Assembly: GCF_001747095.1 (NCBI RefSeq)
Contig: NZ_MDGP01000001.1
Coordinates: 851,001 to 915,000, forward strand
Source of the DNA: Roseivirga sp. 4D4
Lineage (GTDB): Bacteria > Bacteroidota > Bacteroidia > Cytophagales > Cyclobacteriaceae
Direction: 5' to 3'
DNA length: 64,000 nt
The stretch's first letter is position 1, and every line of letters starts with the position of its first letter. Below the pieces are notes generated by a model. That model did not search any database. It was not told the DNA's origin and was given only the letters and a program-made list of their open reading frames with translations. A program made the position numbers and the translations under genes. Positions 35,713-45,735 of the stretch are shown piece after piece.

Positions 35713-36609
35713 TCATATTCCCAACAGTGCATCGGGTATGTGTTTCTCGTACAACATCTGCATAATGCCATCCTTAAGACCGACATCAGGTACGAGAATC
35801 TCTTGAGCTTTAGCGGCCTTCATGGCACTTAGATAAATGTTCCCTGCGGGAACAATCACATCGGCACGATCTGGATTAAGTCTTAGTCTGTTGATCTTTT
35901 CATCAGTCGAGAGGTCTTTTAGAAATTCCAAAGTCACCTCTAAATTGTCGATTTCGGCTAGTCGCTCTTTGGTCGATTTATGACTGAGTTCATAAAGCTT
36001 TTGGATATTGCCTCCCGTGCCGATCGCTTTAATTTCTTCAATGTTGTTACCAAGGTTGTCCTTAATCCAGGAGGTCATTTTCTCCATTTCAGTATAAGCA
36101 GACTCCAGTTCTAATGTTCTCACGGAGCCTAATTTGAAGGATTGGGAATTTAGATTGGACCTGTTGTTTATGATATTCAACTCAGTACTTCCACCACCAA
36201 CGTCAATATGGAGAAAGGTGTCTGGGGGCAAGTCTTTTAGCACCACATTGTTGATGAATTTGGCCTCTTCATCACCATCAATGATATGAATGTGTAGGCC
36301 CAAAAGTTCCTTCACGCTGCGAACGATACTTCTGCCATTCTGAGATTCCCTCATGGCAGAAGTAGCACAGGCATAATAGTCATCAACTTCGTATAGATCG
36401 ATTAATAACTTAAAAGCGTTCATCAGCCTGAAAAACTTATCCTCCTTTTCAGGGCCAATGCTTCTATTTTTGAAAACATCATTTCCAAGTCTAAGCGGAA
36501 ATCTAATGTATTCTAATCGCTTGAAAGAGAGTTCTCCATCATAGTTGATCACATTGGTTACCTGAAATCTAATGGCGTTTGAGCCAATGTCAATTGCAGC
36601 TAATTTCAA
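35713..36609 (-). CDS. Ppx/GppA family phosphatase
   Basis: The 298-residue protein has the ASKHA-fold start KLAAIDIGSNAIRFQV, the FLHIDVGGGSTELNII phosphate-binding loop and IKAIGTGGNIQKLYEL. The family hydrolyses polyphosphate or pppGpp. The single-domain length fits the short Ppx/GppA form. Translation must start at TTG 36609 because an in-frame TAA lies two codons upstream. It is cytoplasmic, convergent with gyrB and separated from it by the shared terminator. Confidence 0.88.
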   Translation of the reverse strand: MKLAAIDIGSNAIRFQVTNVINYDGELSFKRLEYIRFPLRLGNDVFKNRSIGPEKEDKFFRLMNAFKLLIDLYEVDDYYACATSAMRESQNGRSIVRSVKELLGLHIHIIDGDEEAKFINNVVLKDLPPDTFLHIDVGGGSTELNIINNRSNLNSQSFKLGSVRTLELESAYTEMEKMTSWIKDNLGNNIEEIKAIGTGGNIQKLYELSHKSTKERLAEIDNLEVTLEFLKDLSTDEKINRLRLNPDRADVIVPAGNIYLSAMKAAKAQEILVPDVGLKDGIMQMLYEKHIPDALLGI

Positions 36610-36759
36610 TTCTTATAGTTTACAGCAATTAATTTATTCATTTCACGCTGTTTTGTTGGGCAGGCTTGGTAATTTATTCACAAAGCAACGCTGAGAATAC
36701 TTAACAAATTCTTAATGCAACAATGTTGCGCCTTTCGGTCGAATAAGAGTTATTAGTTT

Positions 36760-37299
36760 ATGAAGAACTCCATTTTTCTAACGCTCCTGATGGTTTGTCT
36801 CCTCACAAGCTGTTTCAATACGCCCCCTCCAAGCTTTCCGGAAGGAGACGTAGTAGGTTATGAACCAGTTTATCTAACCGAAGTTGACAATAGCATAGCA
36901 CTCACAGCTACACGGCCAGTAGAAGACCCAGGTCAAATCTATGTGTTAGGAGATTTAGTTTTCTTGAATGATGTGGGAAAGGGTATTCATATTATTGACA
37001 ATGCTGATCCATCTAACCCTGTAAATCGAGGTTTTCTTCAGGTTCAGGGTAGCGAGAACATGGTCATTCGAAATGGAATTGTCTATGTGAATCAGTACAA
37101 CTCCTTATTGGCAATAGATGTGAATGATCCGGATAATATTGAGATCATCTCAAGAGACCTCGATGTGCTAAAATCAGGTGAGTATGATGATCAGCTGCCA
37201 CCACTTTCGGGCTACTATTTCGAATGCCCAGATGAATCGAGAGGAATCATTGTTGGTTGGAGATTAACGACCATCACAAACCCTAAATGCTACAAGTGA
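36760..37299 (+). CDS. LVIVD-repeat-like surface lipoprotein
   Basis: The 179-residue product has a lipoprotein signal ending LLTSCFN. Its mature part holds short strands of the LVIVD type: DLVFLNDVGKGIHIIDNADP with SNPVNRGF, then GIVYVNQYNSLLAIDVNDPD with NIEIISRD. Such repeats form beta-propeller blades in envelope proteins, but only two or three blades are visible. It is first of three tightly spaced genes, and its stop TGA overlaps the next start as TGATG (37297-37301). Confidence 0.75.
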   Translation: MKNSIFLTLLMVCLLTSCFNTPPPSFPEGDVVGYEPVYLTEVDNSIALTATRPVEDPGQIYVLGDLVFLNDVGKGIHIIDNADPSNPVNRGFLQVQGSENMVIRNGIVYVNQYNSLLAIDVNDPDNIEIISRDLDVLKSGEYDDQLPPLSGYYFECPDESRGIIVGWRLTTITNPKCYK

Positions 37300-38045
37300 T
37301 GAAGAAGACAATCCTATTACTTATAACACTTGCCTTTTTTGCTTGTAGCGATGACGCCAATGACTTCAGTCCTGAACTGTCTGGTACAGGTACCGGTGGA
37401 TCGCTGGCCAAGTTCACTGTTATAAACAATCACTTGGTAGTCTTAAATGGTCAGAATGTCCGTAACTACACCATAGAACCTGGAGGAGAGTTGACCTTTG
37501 TTAATGAAGTATTTGTAGGAGGGCAGTTAGAAACCATATTCCCGTACGGTAACAATAATCTGTTGGTTGGCAGCAGCAATGCTGTTCACTTTCTAGGGAT
37601 TCTAAGTGATGATAGAATTGGTTACATATCTTCTTACGAGCACTTGACCGCTTGTGATCCGGTGGTGGCGAGAGATGGTATTGCATTTTCGACTCTTAAG
37701 ATTTCGGATTGCAGGTCAGGAACAATAGACTTCTTGGAGGCTATCGATATATCTGATATTGAGAACCCCAAAGTACTTCGAGTGTATGAAACACGATCGC
37801 CATTTGGCTTGGCTGTAAGTAATTCCCGACTATTTGTTTGTGAGAAAGGCGGATTGACCATGTATCACTACACCGATACAGGAACTTTGACTGAGATAGA
37901 CTTCAAGGAGTTACCAGGTGCAATTCCCTTAGATGTAATTATATCAGACACGAACCTTATTATTAGAACTGATAATGGTTTCTATAATATAACCTATGGT
38001 GATACGAGTTTAGGTGCTGTTCAGGGAAGCGTAACTGCTGATTAA
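37299..38045 (+). CDS. Propeller-like surface lipoprotein
   Basis: Start ATG 37299 gives MKKTILLLITLAFFACSDD, a lipoprotein signal of the Bacteroidota type; the product has 248 residues. Repeated short strands such as KFTVINNHLVVLNGQNVRNY, LFVCEKGGLTMYHYTDTG and NLIIRTDNGFYNI suggest propeller blades like those of the preceding gene. The preceding product may supply additional blades or act as a partner. It is translationally coupled to that gene and followed one base later by a barrel-like protein gene. The function is unknown. Confidence 0.75.
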   Translation: MKKTILLLITLAFFACSDDANDFSPELSGTGTGGSLAKFTVINNHLVVLNGQNVRNYTIEPGGELTFVNEVFVGGQLETIFPYGNNNLLVGSSNAVHFLGILSDDRIGYISSYEHLTACDPVVARDGIAFSTLKISDCRSGTIDFLEAIDISDIENPKVLRVYETRSPFGLAVSNSRLFVCEKGGLTMYHYTDTGTLTEIDFKELPGAIPLDVIISDTNLIIRTDNGFYNITYGDTSLGAVQGSVTAD

Positions 38046-38046
38046 A

Positions 38047-38763
38047 ATGATTAAGAGTCTTTTAACCACAACGCTGATGCTCATTGCGCTCAACTTAAAG
38101 GCGCAGGAGTATTATCAACCTGAAGTAGATAGTCAGCTGGTAGTACCAAAATTTGCTGTGAAAGTTGTTCCCACTCAACTAGCCTGGAGATTCCCCTCGG
38201 TAACTGCTGCTATAGAACATCGTTTGGGCAATAACTTCAACATTGAATATAGATACGGAAGCATCTTGCCTTGGGATGTTTTTGAAGATGACGTAACCTA
38301 TTTTGCCGATAAATCGGGATTTAAGAGCTCTGTGACTTTAAAAGTGTATGCCAGCGAACCGCAGACTTTATCCGGTTTAAGAGGCTGGTTGAATAGAAAT
38401 CCAAGGACTGGTATACTGCCGTTCATTGGGCTTGAATTACTCTTCAATGAAATCAATTATGATCGGACTAGGGTATTTAGGCTAGACTGTGGCAGTGGTT
38501 GTGAGTACTTTGAAAAGGCGACCTATGGAATTACTAGGCAAGATATTGGTGTACGTTGGAATATCGGTTTCCTTACTCACCTCATAGGCCCAATAGATCT
38601 AGAGATTTTAGGAGCAATTGGATTCATCAATCAAGACTTCACACCAGACGCAAGAAGACCCGAAAATTTTGACCGTATGTACGGTAGAGATTATGATGAT
38701 GAATTCCAGGGAATAGTGCCTTCGCTGAACTTTAGTTTCAAACTGATGTATTCCATTAAATAA
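38047..38763 (+). CDS. Putative outer-membrane beta-barrel protein
   Basis: The 238-residue product has a signal peptide (MIKSLLTTTLMLIALNLKAQ). The rest shows alternating amphipathic strands with aromatic ends, for example NIEYRYGSILPWD, FKSSVTLKVYA and a C-terminal LNFSFKLMYSIK strand, suggesting a small outer-membrane barrel. The two cysteines in LDCGSGCEYF could form an extracellular loop disulfide. It starts one base after the propeller lipoprotein stop, so the three genes likely make one surface assembly. Confidence 0.65.
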   Translation: MIKSLLTTTLMLIALNLKAQEYYQPEVDSQLVVPKFAVKVVPTQLAWRFPSVTAAIEHRLGNNFNIEYRYGSILPWDVFEDDVTYFADKSGFKSSVTLKVYASEPQTLSGLRGWLNRNPRTGILPFIGLELLFNEINYDRTRVFRLDCGSGCEYFEKATYGITRQDIGVRWNIGFLTHLIGPIDLEILGAIGFINQDFTPDARRPENFDRMYGRDYDDEFQGIVPSLNFSFKLMYSIK

Positions 38764-38811
38764 TTTGGAAACCATATTAACTATTTCCGCTAAATCATTT
38801 TATTTGCATTG

Positions 38812-38912
38812 CTTATCAAGAAAGACGGAGGGACTAGGCCCGATGATGTCTTAGCAACCTGGGTAATACCTGGTGCTAATTCCTAGCCTCGAGCCATCGA
38901 GGAAAAGATGAG
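38812..38912 (+). promoter_or_regulatory. SAM-I (S-box) riboswitch
   Basis: The P1 helix is CTTATC (38812-38817) paired with GATGAG (38907-38912). Inside are the conserved core GGAGGGACTAGGCCCGATGA, the TTAGCAACC segment, a P3 arm with GGTGCTAATTCC, and a clear P4 hairpin CCTCGA/TCGAGG (38887-38902). It precedes the methionine synthase genes by 45 bases. SAM binding is expected to shut down expression. Confidence 0.93.
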
Positions 38913-38957
38913 GATAGATACTCTCTAACTTTCTAGGTAAGCCATATAATTAAAAGA

Positions 38958-39968
38958 ATGGCGAAAAAGATTCAAGAAATCCTCAAGGATAGAATATTGG
39001 TTTTGGATGGGGCAATGGGCACCATGATCCAGAGGCACACACTGGAGGAAGAAGATTTCAGAGGAGATAGGTTCAAAGATCACGATCATCCCTTAAAAGG
39101 AAACAACGATCTATTGTCTATTACACGTCCTGACATCATCAAAGAGATTCATGGATTATACTATGAGGCCGGTGCTGATATTGCTGAAACGAATACGTTT
39201 AGTGGTACGACCATAGCTCAAGCCGATTATCACCTGGAAGATGCAGTATATGGCATCAATTATCAGTCGGCTAAGATTGCTAAGGAAGTTGCAGAAGAGT
39301 TCACAGCTCGCGAACCTCATAAGCCACGTTTTGTAGCAGGCTCCATGGGCCCCACGAACAGAACGGCTTCCCTTTCTCCAGATGTCAATGATCCAGGCTT
39401 CAGAGCAGTGACCTTTGATGAACTCGTTACTGCTTACAGACAACAGGCAGAGGCCCTTTTAGACGGAGGAGCGGATCTTTTGCTTGTGGAAACTGTTTTC
39501 GATACCCTAAATGCAAAGGCTGCCGTATTTGCCATTCAAGAAGTATTTGAGGATAGAGGAAAAGAATGGCCTGTAATGGTTTCAGGAACTATTACTGATG
39601 CTAGTGGAAGGACCTTATCTGGCCAGACCACGGAAGCATTTTTAGTTTCGTTATCACATATACCTCTGCTAAGCATCGGGTTGAACTGTGCATTAGGTGC
39701 TGAACAACTAAGACCATACCTACAGACACTTTCAAAGAAGGCTCCATTTCATGTGAGTGCACATCCAAATGCCGGTCTACCAAATGAATTTGGTGAGTAT
39801 GATCAATCACCTGAAGAGATGGCAAGCCTTATAGACGGCTTCTTGGAAGATAACTTCTTAAATATTGTTGGAGGCTGCTGTGGTACTACTCCAGATCACA
39901 TAAAAATGATTGCGGAGGTAGCTTCAAAACATCAGCCGCGTCCTATTGAAAAACTTATTGAAGCTTAA
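38958..39968 (+). CDS. metH: Methionine synthase, homocysteine-binding module (separate gene)
   Basis: The 336-residue protein corresponds to the N-terminal domain of cobalamin-dependent methionine synthase. It opens [20 protein letters not shown], contains [11 protein letters not shown] (zinc Cys) and ends with [19 protein letters not shown] (zinc Cys-Cys). It binds and activates homocysteine as zinc thiolate. In many bacteria this domain is fused to the rest. Here it ends at a domain boundary, and the remainder begins 4 bases later at ATG 39973, so this is a two-gene enzyme. A SAM riboswitch controls it. Confidence 0.93.
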   Translation: MAKKIQEILKDRILVLDGAMGTMIQRHTLEEEDFRGDRFKDHDHPLKGNNDLLSITRPDIIKEIHGLYYEAGADIAETNTFSGTTIAQADYHLEDAVYGINYQSAKIAKEVAEEFTAREPHKPRFVAGSMGPTNRTASLSPDVNDPGFRAVTFDELVTAYRQQAEALLDGGADLLLVETVFDTLNAKAAVFAIQEVFEDRGKEWPVMVSGTITDASGRTLSGQTTEAFLVSLSHIPLLSIGLNCALGAEQLRPYLQTLSKKAPFHVSAHPNAGLPNEFGEYDQSPEEMASLIDGFLEDNFLNIVGGCCGTTPDHIKMIAEVASKHQPRPIEKLIEA

Positions 39969-39972
39969 TCCG

Positions 39973-42657
39973 ATGAGCAAAGTTACACTAAGACTTTCTG
40001 GCCTTGAGCCATTAATTGTGACACCTGAGTTGAATTTTATCAATGTCGGTGAAAGGACCAATGTCACAGGTTCCTTGAGATTCGCACGACTCATTAAAGA
40101 GGAAAAGTATGATGAAGCCTTGGAAGTTGCTCGAAATCAGGTCGAAGGAGGGGCTCAAATACTCGATGTAAATATGGACGAAGGGATGCTCGATGGTAAA
40201 GAAGCCATGGTGAAGTTCCTCAATCTTATTGCAGCGGAACCAGATATTGCTCGAATCCCTATCATGATTGACTCTTCGAAATGGGAGATTATCGAAGCAG
40301 GGTTAAAGTGTATTCAAGGTAAAGGAGTGGTTAACTCAATCTCTTTGAAAGAAGGAGAAGAAAAGTTTATAGAGCAGGCCAAGAAGGTAAAAAGATATGG
40401 TGCCGCTGTCATAGTAATGGCCTTTGATGAGGAAGGACAGGCAGATTCTTATGAAAGAAGAATCGAGATTTGTGAACGATCCTACAGAGTCCTGGTGGAT
40501 CAGGTCGGCTTTCCAAAGGAAGATATCATCTTTGATCCGAATATTTTTCCTGTAGCCACAGGGATTGAAGAACACAATAATAACGCTACAGACTTTTTCA
40601 GAGCTACCCGTTGGATAAGAGAAAACCTTCCAGGTGCCCACGTAAGTGGAGGAGTTTCTAATGTGTCTTTCTCCTTTAGAGGTAACAACCCTGTTCGTGA
40701 GGCCATGCATTCAGCCTTCTTGTATCATGCGATTAAAGAAGGAATGGATATGGGCATCGTAAACCCAACTATGCTCGAGGTTTACGATGATATTCCTAAA
40801 GACTTATTAGAACGAGTCGAAGATGTGTTGCTCAATAGAAGGGATGATGCAACGGAAAGACTTCTCGAGTTTGCTGAGACTGTCAAGGGAGAAGGTAAGA
40901 AACAGGTAAAGGATGACGCGTGGCGTAAAGAACCTGTTGAGAAAAGATTGGAACATGCCTTGGTGAAGGGTATCGTAGAGTTCATTGAGGAAGATACGGA
41001 AGAAGCTCGTCAGCAACACGCAAAGCCACTTCATGTGATTGAAGGTCCTTTAATGGATGGAATGAATGTAGTAGGTGACCTTTTCGGCAGTGGGAAGATG
41101 TTCTTGCCTCAGGTGGTTAAAAGTGCACGGGTGATGAAAAAGGCGGTTGCTTATCTGCTACCTTATTTAGAGGCTGAGAAAGCGGCCAATAAAGATACTT
41201 CTGCGGCTTCGAAAGTGCTGCTAGCTACAGTAAAAGGCGATGTTCATGATATAGGAAAGAATATTGTGGGGGTGGTGCTGGCCTGTAACAACTATGATAT
41301 AGTAGACATGGGAGTGATGGTACCCGCAGATAAGATTCTGGACAAAGCGATTGAAGAGAATGTTGATGCCATTGGTCTTAGTGGATTAATCACTCCATCA
41401 CTAGATGAAATGGTGACTGTGGCTAAAGAAATGGAGCGCAGAAATATGAAACTCCCATTGATGATTGGAGGAGCGACCACGTCAAGGATTCATACTGCCG
41501 TAAAGATTGATCCGGTTTACTCGGGTTCAGTTGTCCATGTGCTCGATGCCTCTAAGAGTGTTCCTGTAGCAGGAGAGCTAATCAGTGAAGAAACCTATGA
41601 TCAGTTTCATGGCAAGACTAAAGAAGAGTATGCCAAACTCCGTGAGGATCATGCTAATCGAAAGCAGGTGAAGAACTACATCCCATTTACCGATGCTCAG
41701 GAGAATAAAGTCAAAGTAGATTGGGGTGCCAAAGAGTTTGTAAAACCCAAACAATTGGGTAATCAAGTCTTTAAGGATTATTCAATTGAAGAAATTCGCA
41801 AGTACATAGATTGGACACCTTTCTTCAATACCTGGATGTTGAAAGGAAAGTACCCAGCAATCTTCGATAATGAAGTCATCGGTGAAGAGGCTAAGAAACT
41901 TTTTGAAGATGCACAGATAGTTTTAGATCAGATTATTGAGAATGATCTCTTGTATGCAAATGCTGTAGTTGGATTATATCCTGCCAATTCAATTGGGGAT
42001 GATATCGAAGTGTATACCAATGATAGTAGAGAAGAAGTACTGACAACCTTTCATATGCTCCGTCAGCAGGGTAAAAAGGGAGCTGGCCTTCCTAATTTAT
42101 CCCTAGCTGATTTCGTAGCTCCAAAGGAAACAGGCAATAAAGACTATATAGGCGGATTTGCCGTGACTGCAGGCATCGGTATCGAGTCTTTGATTGAAAA
42201 GTATGAAAAGGATCATGACGACTATAATTCAATCATGATTAAGGCAGTAGCCGATCGGTTAGCTGAGGCCTTTGCAGAGTTAATGCACGAAAAAGTGAGG
42301 AAGGAATTGTGGGCCTATGCTGAGAACGAGTCACTTGATAATGAAACACTTATCAAAGAACGCTACCAGGGCATCAGACCGGCACCAGGCTATCCTGCAT
42401 GTCCGGATCATACTGAAAAGGAACTACTGTTCAACCTGCTAGAAGCTGAAAAGCATACAGGCATCAGTTTGACAGAATCTTTTGCTATGTACCCGGCTTC
42501 TTCGGTTTCTGGATTTTATTTCATGCATGAAGAAGCCAAATACTTCGGCTTAGGTAAAATTGAAAAAGATCAGGTGGAAGATTACGCCAGTAGAAAGGGC
42601 TTCTCTCTAGCGAAAGCTGAAAAATGGTTAGCCCCAAACCTGAGTTATGATATTTAG
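39973..42657 (+). CDS. metH: Methionine synthase, folate/cobalamin/reactivation modules
   Basis: The 894-residue protein carries the remaining MetH modules in order. The methyl-THF domain (about 1-280) begins [20 protein letters not shown]. The cobalamin cap and binding domains (about 320-560) contain [16 protein letters not shown] with the cobalt-ligating His. The AdoMet reactivation domain (about 600-894) contains [20 protein letters not shown]. It transfers methyl from 5-methyl-THF through cobalamin to homocysteine held by the preceding gene product. ATG 39973 was chosen because it lies just after the upstream stop. It is cytoplasmic and part of the riboswitch-led operon. Confidence 0.95.
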   Translation: MSKVTLRLSGLEPLIVTPELNFINVGERTNVTGSLRFARLIKEEKYDEALEVARNQVEGGAQILDVNMDEGMLDGKEAMVKFLNLIAAEPDIARIPIMIDSSKWEIIEAGLKCIQGKGVVNSISLKEGEEKFIEQAKKVKRYGAAVIVMAFDEEGQADSYERRIEICERSYRVLVDQVGFPKEDIIFDPNIFPVATGIEEHNNNATDFFRATRWIRENLPGAHVSGGVSNVSFSFRGNNPVREAMHSAFLYHAIKEGMDMGIVNPTMLEVYDDIPKDLLERVEDVLLNRRDDATERLLEFAETVKGEGKKQVKDDAWRKEPVEKRLEHALVKGIVEFIEEDTEEARQQHAKPLHVIEGPLMDGMNVVGDLFGSGKMFLPQVVKSARVMKKAVAYLLPYLEAEKAANKDTSAASKVLLATVKGDVHDIGKNIVGVVLACNNYDIVDMGVMVPADKILDKAIEENVDAIGLSGLITPSLDEMVTVAKEMERRNMKLPLMIGGATTSRIHTAVKIDPVYSGSVVHVLDASKSVPVAGELISEETYDQFHGKTKEEYAKLREDHANRKQVKNYIPFTDAQENKVKVDWGAKEFVKPKQLGNQVFKDYSIEEIRKYIDWTPFFNTWMLKGKYPAIFDNEVIGEEAKKLFEDAQIVLDQIIENDLLYANAVVGLYPANSIGDDIEVYTNDSREEVLTTFHMLRQQGKKGAGLPNLSLADFVAPKETGNKDYIGGFAVTAGIGIESLIEKYEKDHDDYNSIMIKAVADRLAEAFAELMHEKVRKELWAYAENESLDNETLIKERYQGIRPAPGYPACPDHTEKELLFNLLEAEKHTGISLTESFAMYPASSVSGFYFMHEEAKYFGLGKIEKDQVEDYASRKGFSLAKAEKWLAPNLSYDI

Positions 42658-42724
42658 TAAGAACTGAAGTATAGATGTTCGGACGTGTTGACTAAAAAAT
42701 TAGGTTTTAAAAAAAAGGGTAAGA

Positions 42725-43090
42725 ATGGCAAAAGTGACAAAGTTCGAAGATTTAAAGTGTTGGCAATTAGCTAGAAAGCTTACTTGTGAAATCTTCAGAA
42801 TGAGCAGAGAGGGCGAATTAGCCAAAGACTTTGATACTAAATCTCAATTTAAAAGAGCTGGATTATCAATTATGAATAACATAGCAGAAGGGTTTGGCCG
42901 ATACTCAAATAAGGACTTTCTGAAGTTTTTGGACTATTCTGTGGCTTCATGTCTCGAAGTTAAAAGTATGAGTTATGTACTCTTAGATGTTGAGTATTTC
43001 TCACGAGACAGAATAGAAAATCTTCAAAGTCAAACAGAGGAAACAAAGGCGACTATCTTGGCTTTAATAAAATATTTAAGAAATAAATGA
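42725..43090 (+). CDS. Four-helix-bundle protein (23S rRNA IVS-type)
   Basis: The 121-residue product is the four-helix-bundle/S23 family: VTKFEDLKCWQLARKLTCEI at the start, then FKRAGLSIMNNIAEGFGRYS and FLKFLDYSVASCLEVKSMSY. These small proteins were first seen encoded in intervening sequences of 23S rRNA genes and now occur scattered in many Bacteroidota genomes; their function is unknown. It sits between the methionine synthase genes and metF on the same strand, with 67 and 57 base gaps, and may be a late insertion into that operon. Confidence 0.88.
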   Translation: MAKVTKFEDLKCWQLARKLTCEIFRMSREGELAKDFDTKSQFKRAGLSIMNNIAEGFGRYSNKDFLKFLDYSVASCLEVKSMSYVLLDVEYFSRDRIENLQSQTEETKATILALIKYLRNK

Positions 43091-43147
43091 CTAGTCATAG
43101 ACTTGACTTCAGTACCCCATTACATCAACACTTAATCACATGAGCTT

Positions 43148-44101
43148 ATGAAAGTCACCGAACATATAAAAAACGCAAAGGGAAAGACACTCTTCAGTTT
43201 CGAAATACTTCCCCCTCAGAAGGGAGAAAGTGTACAGAGTATATTTAATGCTATTGATCCTTTAATGGAGTTTAAACCCCCTTTTATTGATGTGACTTAC
43301 CATCGTGAGGAATACATCTATAAAAAGCGAGAGAACGGCCTGTTGGAAAAGGTCTCTACTAGAAAGCGCCCTGGTACGGTTGGTATTTGTGCTGCTATTA
43401 TCAACAAATATGGAGTTGATGCCGTGCCTCATATCATATGTGGAGGGTTCAGCAAAGAAGAAACGGAAAATGCCCTCATCGATCTGGATTTCTTGGGTAT
43501 TGACAATGTTTTGGTGCTGAGAGGAGACGCGATTAAGTCCGAAGGTCGTTTTGAGGCCGACCCAAATGGACATTCATATGCCAGTGACCTCTTACAACAA
43601 GTTCTAGACTTAAACGATGGCGCCTATCTGCATGAAGAAGTGAAGCGTAACAAAACGGATTTTTGCATAGGTATTGCCGGATATCCAGAAAAACACTTTG
43701 AAGCCCCAAGCCTCAAGTCCGATTTAAAATACCTAAAAATGAAGGTTGAAATGGGTGCAGAGTATATTGTTACTCAAATGTTCTTCGATAATCAGAAGTA
43801 TTTTGATTTTGTCGAGAAGTGTAGAGCCAATGATATCCACGTGCCGATAATTCCTGGCCTGAAGCCAATCACTACTCTCAAGCAAATGAACGTATTGCCA
43901 AGTATATTTCATGTGGACTTACCCGATGATTTGGTGGATGCACTTGAAGACTGCAAGGACAATACCGCGGCAAGAGAAGTGGGAGTAGAGTGGGCTATCG
44001 AGCAGTCTAGAGAGTTAAAAGAGGCAGGAGTGCCGTGCTTACACTACTACACCATGAGTAAGTCACTGGTGACTAAAAAGATTGCTGAGGCCTTATTTTG
44101 A
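43148..44101 (+). CDS. metF: 5,10-methylenetetrahydrofolate reductase
   Basis: The 317-residue flavoprotein reduces methylene-THF to methyl-THF for methionine synthase. Family segments are TLFSFEILPPQKGESVQSIF with the active-site-region Glu, PFIDVTYHREEYIY, LVLRGDAIKSEGRF (FAD region), and TQMFFDNQKYFDFVEKC. The C-terminus ends with CLHYYTMSKSLVTKKI. It lies downstream of the split metH genes and the four-helix-bundle gene. Its last 9 bases overlap the end of the convergent ClbS-like gene. Confidence 0.95.
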   Translation: MKVTEHIKNAKGKTLFSFEILPPQKGESVQSIFNAIDPLMEFKPPFIDVTYHREEYIYKKRENGLLEKVSTRKRPGTVGICAAIINKYGVDAVPHIICGGFSKEETENALIDLDFLGIDNVLVLRGDAIKSEGRFEADPNGHSYASDLLQQVLDLNDGAYLHEEVKRNKTDFCIGIAGYPEKHFEAPSLKSDLKYLKMKVEMGAEYIVTQMFFDNQKYFDFVEKCRANDIHVPIIPGLKPITTLKQMNVLPSIFHVDLPDDLVDALEDCKDNTAAREVGVEWAIEQSRELKEAGVPCLHYYTMSKSLVTKKIAEALF

Positions 44102-44599
44102 TGTCTTAAGACATTTTTTAATCAATTTATACGCCCAGTCATAGTGGCTTGAAGTACAGGATGTTAGATAGGAGCCCATCGAGGTGGTACCGGTCCATTT
44201 GTATCTTTTTTTCTCGAAGAGTTCCTCGTTACTGTATGCCTCGATCGTTTGGATCATTTCTTTATGACTTTTGCTAAATAGATCCTTGGCTTCATCCAGG
44301 GGTGTTTTTGAATATTTTGCCTGAATTGATCTATTGAGTTCAGGGCAAGTCTTCCAAGTATATCCTTTAGCAGGAATATCTGGTTTGTCACCTGCCATAC
44401 CCACCTCAACCCAGCTTTGAACCATGGTATGCCAATGATATAAATGAGCGATCACATCCCTGATATTTCGATTTAGAAAACCAGTTGGAAACTCTTTATT
44501 TAATTTGTCTTCAGGTAGATCAGATATGAAATTGATCAGTCTCTCATAGTTTTTTTCAGCGAGCTCTAAGAGCTCTGTTTTAGTCTTCGGTCGTGCCAT
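44093..44599 (-). CDS. ClbS/DfsB-family four-helix-bundle protein
   Basis: The 168-residue product matches the ClbS/DfsB group: MARPKTKTELLELAEKNYER, then LNRNIRDVIAHLYHWHTMVQ with conserved-looking His, and a C-terminal YLTSCTSSHYDWAYKLIKK. ClbS itself protects cells from colibactin by hydrolysing it, and DinB-like relatives bind metals. The role of this homologue is not known and no colibactin-like cluster is in view. Its 3' end overlaps metF by 9 bases, so the two messages are antisense at their ends. Confidence 0.85.
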   Translation of the reverse strand: MARPKTKTELLELAEKNYERLINFISDLPEDKLNKEFPTGFLNRNIRDVIAHLYHWHTMVQSWVEVGMAGDKPDIPAKGYTWKTCPELNRSIQAKYSKTPLDEAKDLFSKSHKEMIQTIEAYSNEELFEKKRYKWTGTTSMGSYLTSCTSSHYDWAYKLIKKCLKTSK

Positions 44600-44789
44600 A
44601 ACCCGTTTTGATAAATCAATATTCGTGTGTTCCTGACGAATATATAATGATTAAGGTTAATTGATTAGCCAATATTTGTCATCATTTGAAAGGTGCCATT
44701 CCTTTTTTTGAATAAAGAAGCATCCGTGCTACTTCTATAAGCCCTTTCAGTATAACTTTTGTAATTTGAAGAGATTAAACTTTTCTGCT

Positions 44790-45629
44790 ATGATAAAGAA
44801 AATCCATATACTCACTTTTGGTCTAGCGATCATTGCTGTAATTGTTTCTAACTGCTCAGGTGAAAAGAAGTCCTCAGAGTCGATCAATGATAGTCATGTA
44901 CCTAACATTGTTGGCGAGGAGGTTTCCTACGCAACAGATTCCACTAACCTTAAAGGATACCTCGTTTTGGATGAAAATCAGTCTGGAAAAAGACCTGGTA
45001 TTCTAGTGGTTCATGAATGGTGGGGCCACACGCCTTATATGAGAAAGAGAGCTGAAATGCTTGCCGAATTGGGCTATGTGGCCATAGCAGTAGATATGTA
45101 TGGTGACGGTAAAGTGGCTGAACATCCTGGGGATGCGCAAAAGTTTATGAGTCAGACATTTGCTAATATGGATGAAGCAAAAGCCAGATTTGAAAAGGCG
45201 ATTGAAGTTCTGCAGAACCATCCAGATGTTGATCCAGATAAGATAGGAGCAATAGGTTATTGCTTTGGAGGTAGTGTTATTCTGAGCATGGCCAATGCCG
45301 GATATGATCTAGATGCAGTAGCTGCATTTCACGCTGGTGTACGATTGCCAATTCCTCCATCAGAAGATTTAACAGCGCGTGTCTTTGTCGCTAATGGTGC
45401 TGATGATCCTTTCGTTCCAGCACAGACTGTGGTGGATTATAAAGCTGCTATGGATGCAGTAAATGCCAGTTACGAGTACATGTCTTATGAAGGAGCCCTT
45501 CACGGTTTTACGAATCCTGATGCCGATACATTGGGTGCTCAATTCAATATGCCGCTGAAATATCAGAAAGCAGCAGATGAAGATTCCTGGGGAAGAATGA
45601 AATCTCTTTTTGAAGAAGTATTCAAGTAA
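44790..45629 (+). CDS. Dienelactone hydrolase family lipoprotein
   Basis: Start ATG 44790 gives a signal peptide with lipobox VSNC; the mature part of the 279-residue protein is an alpha/beta hydrolase of the dienelactone hydrolase family. The triad can be read as Cys in IGAIGYCFGGSVIL, Asp in NGADDPFVPA and His in YEGALHGFTNPDA. GILVVHEWWGHTPYMRKRAE near the start is also typical. Export makes a role in envelope or extracellular ester hydrolysis likely. It is a single gene; a TTG upstream at 44766 would add a poor signal peptide and was rejected. Confidence 0.88.
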   Translation: MIKKIHILTFGLAIIAVIVSNCSGEKKSSESINDSHVPNIVGEEVSYATDSTNLKGYLVLDENQSGKRPGILVVHEWWGHTPYMRKRAEMLAELGYVAIAVDMYGDGKVAEHPGDAQKFMSQTFANMDEAKARFEKAIEVLQNHPDVDPDKIGAIGYCFGGSVILSMANAGYDLDAVAAFHAGVRLPIPPSEDLTARVFVANGADDPFVPAQTVVDYKAAMDAVNASYEYMSYEGALHGFTNPDADTLGAQFNMPLKYQKAADEDSWGRMKSLFEEVFK

Positions 45630-45735
45630 GCCGATTGTTCTGGTTTAGTGGTAGACTTGGTCAGAATTAGCCTACCTTAGCAGCTCACCCGGAAATGGAG
45701 CTTAATGAAGAGTTGTCATTTCACTAACAACTCTT

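Noticed and set aside
39946..39990. Split methionine synthase as a frameshift or pseudogene
   Set aside because: The first gene ends after the conserved zinc motif at a natural domain boundary. The second has its own ATG 4 bases later, and both are intact over their full domains.
44600..44789. RNA gene or regulatory element upstream of the dienelactone hydrolase
   Set aside because: The 190-base gap shows no stable hairpin or known riboswitch core.
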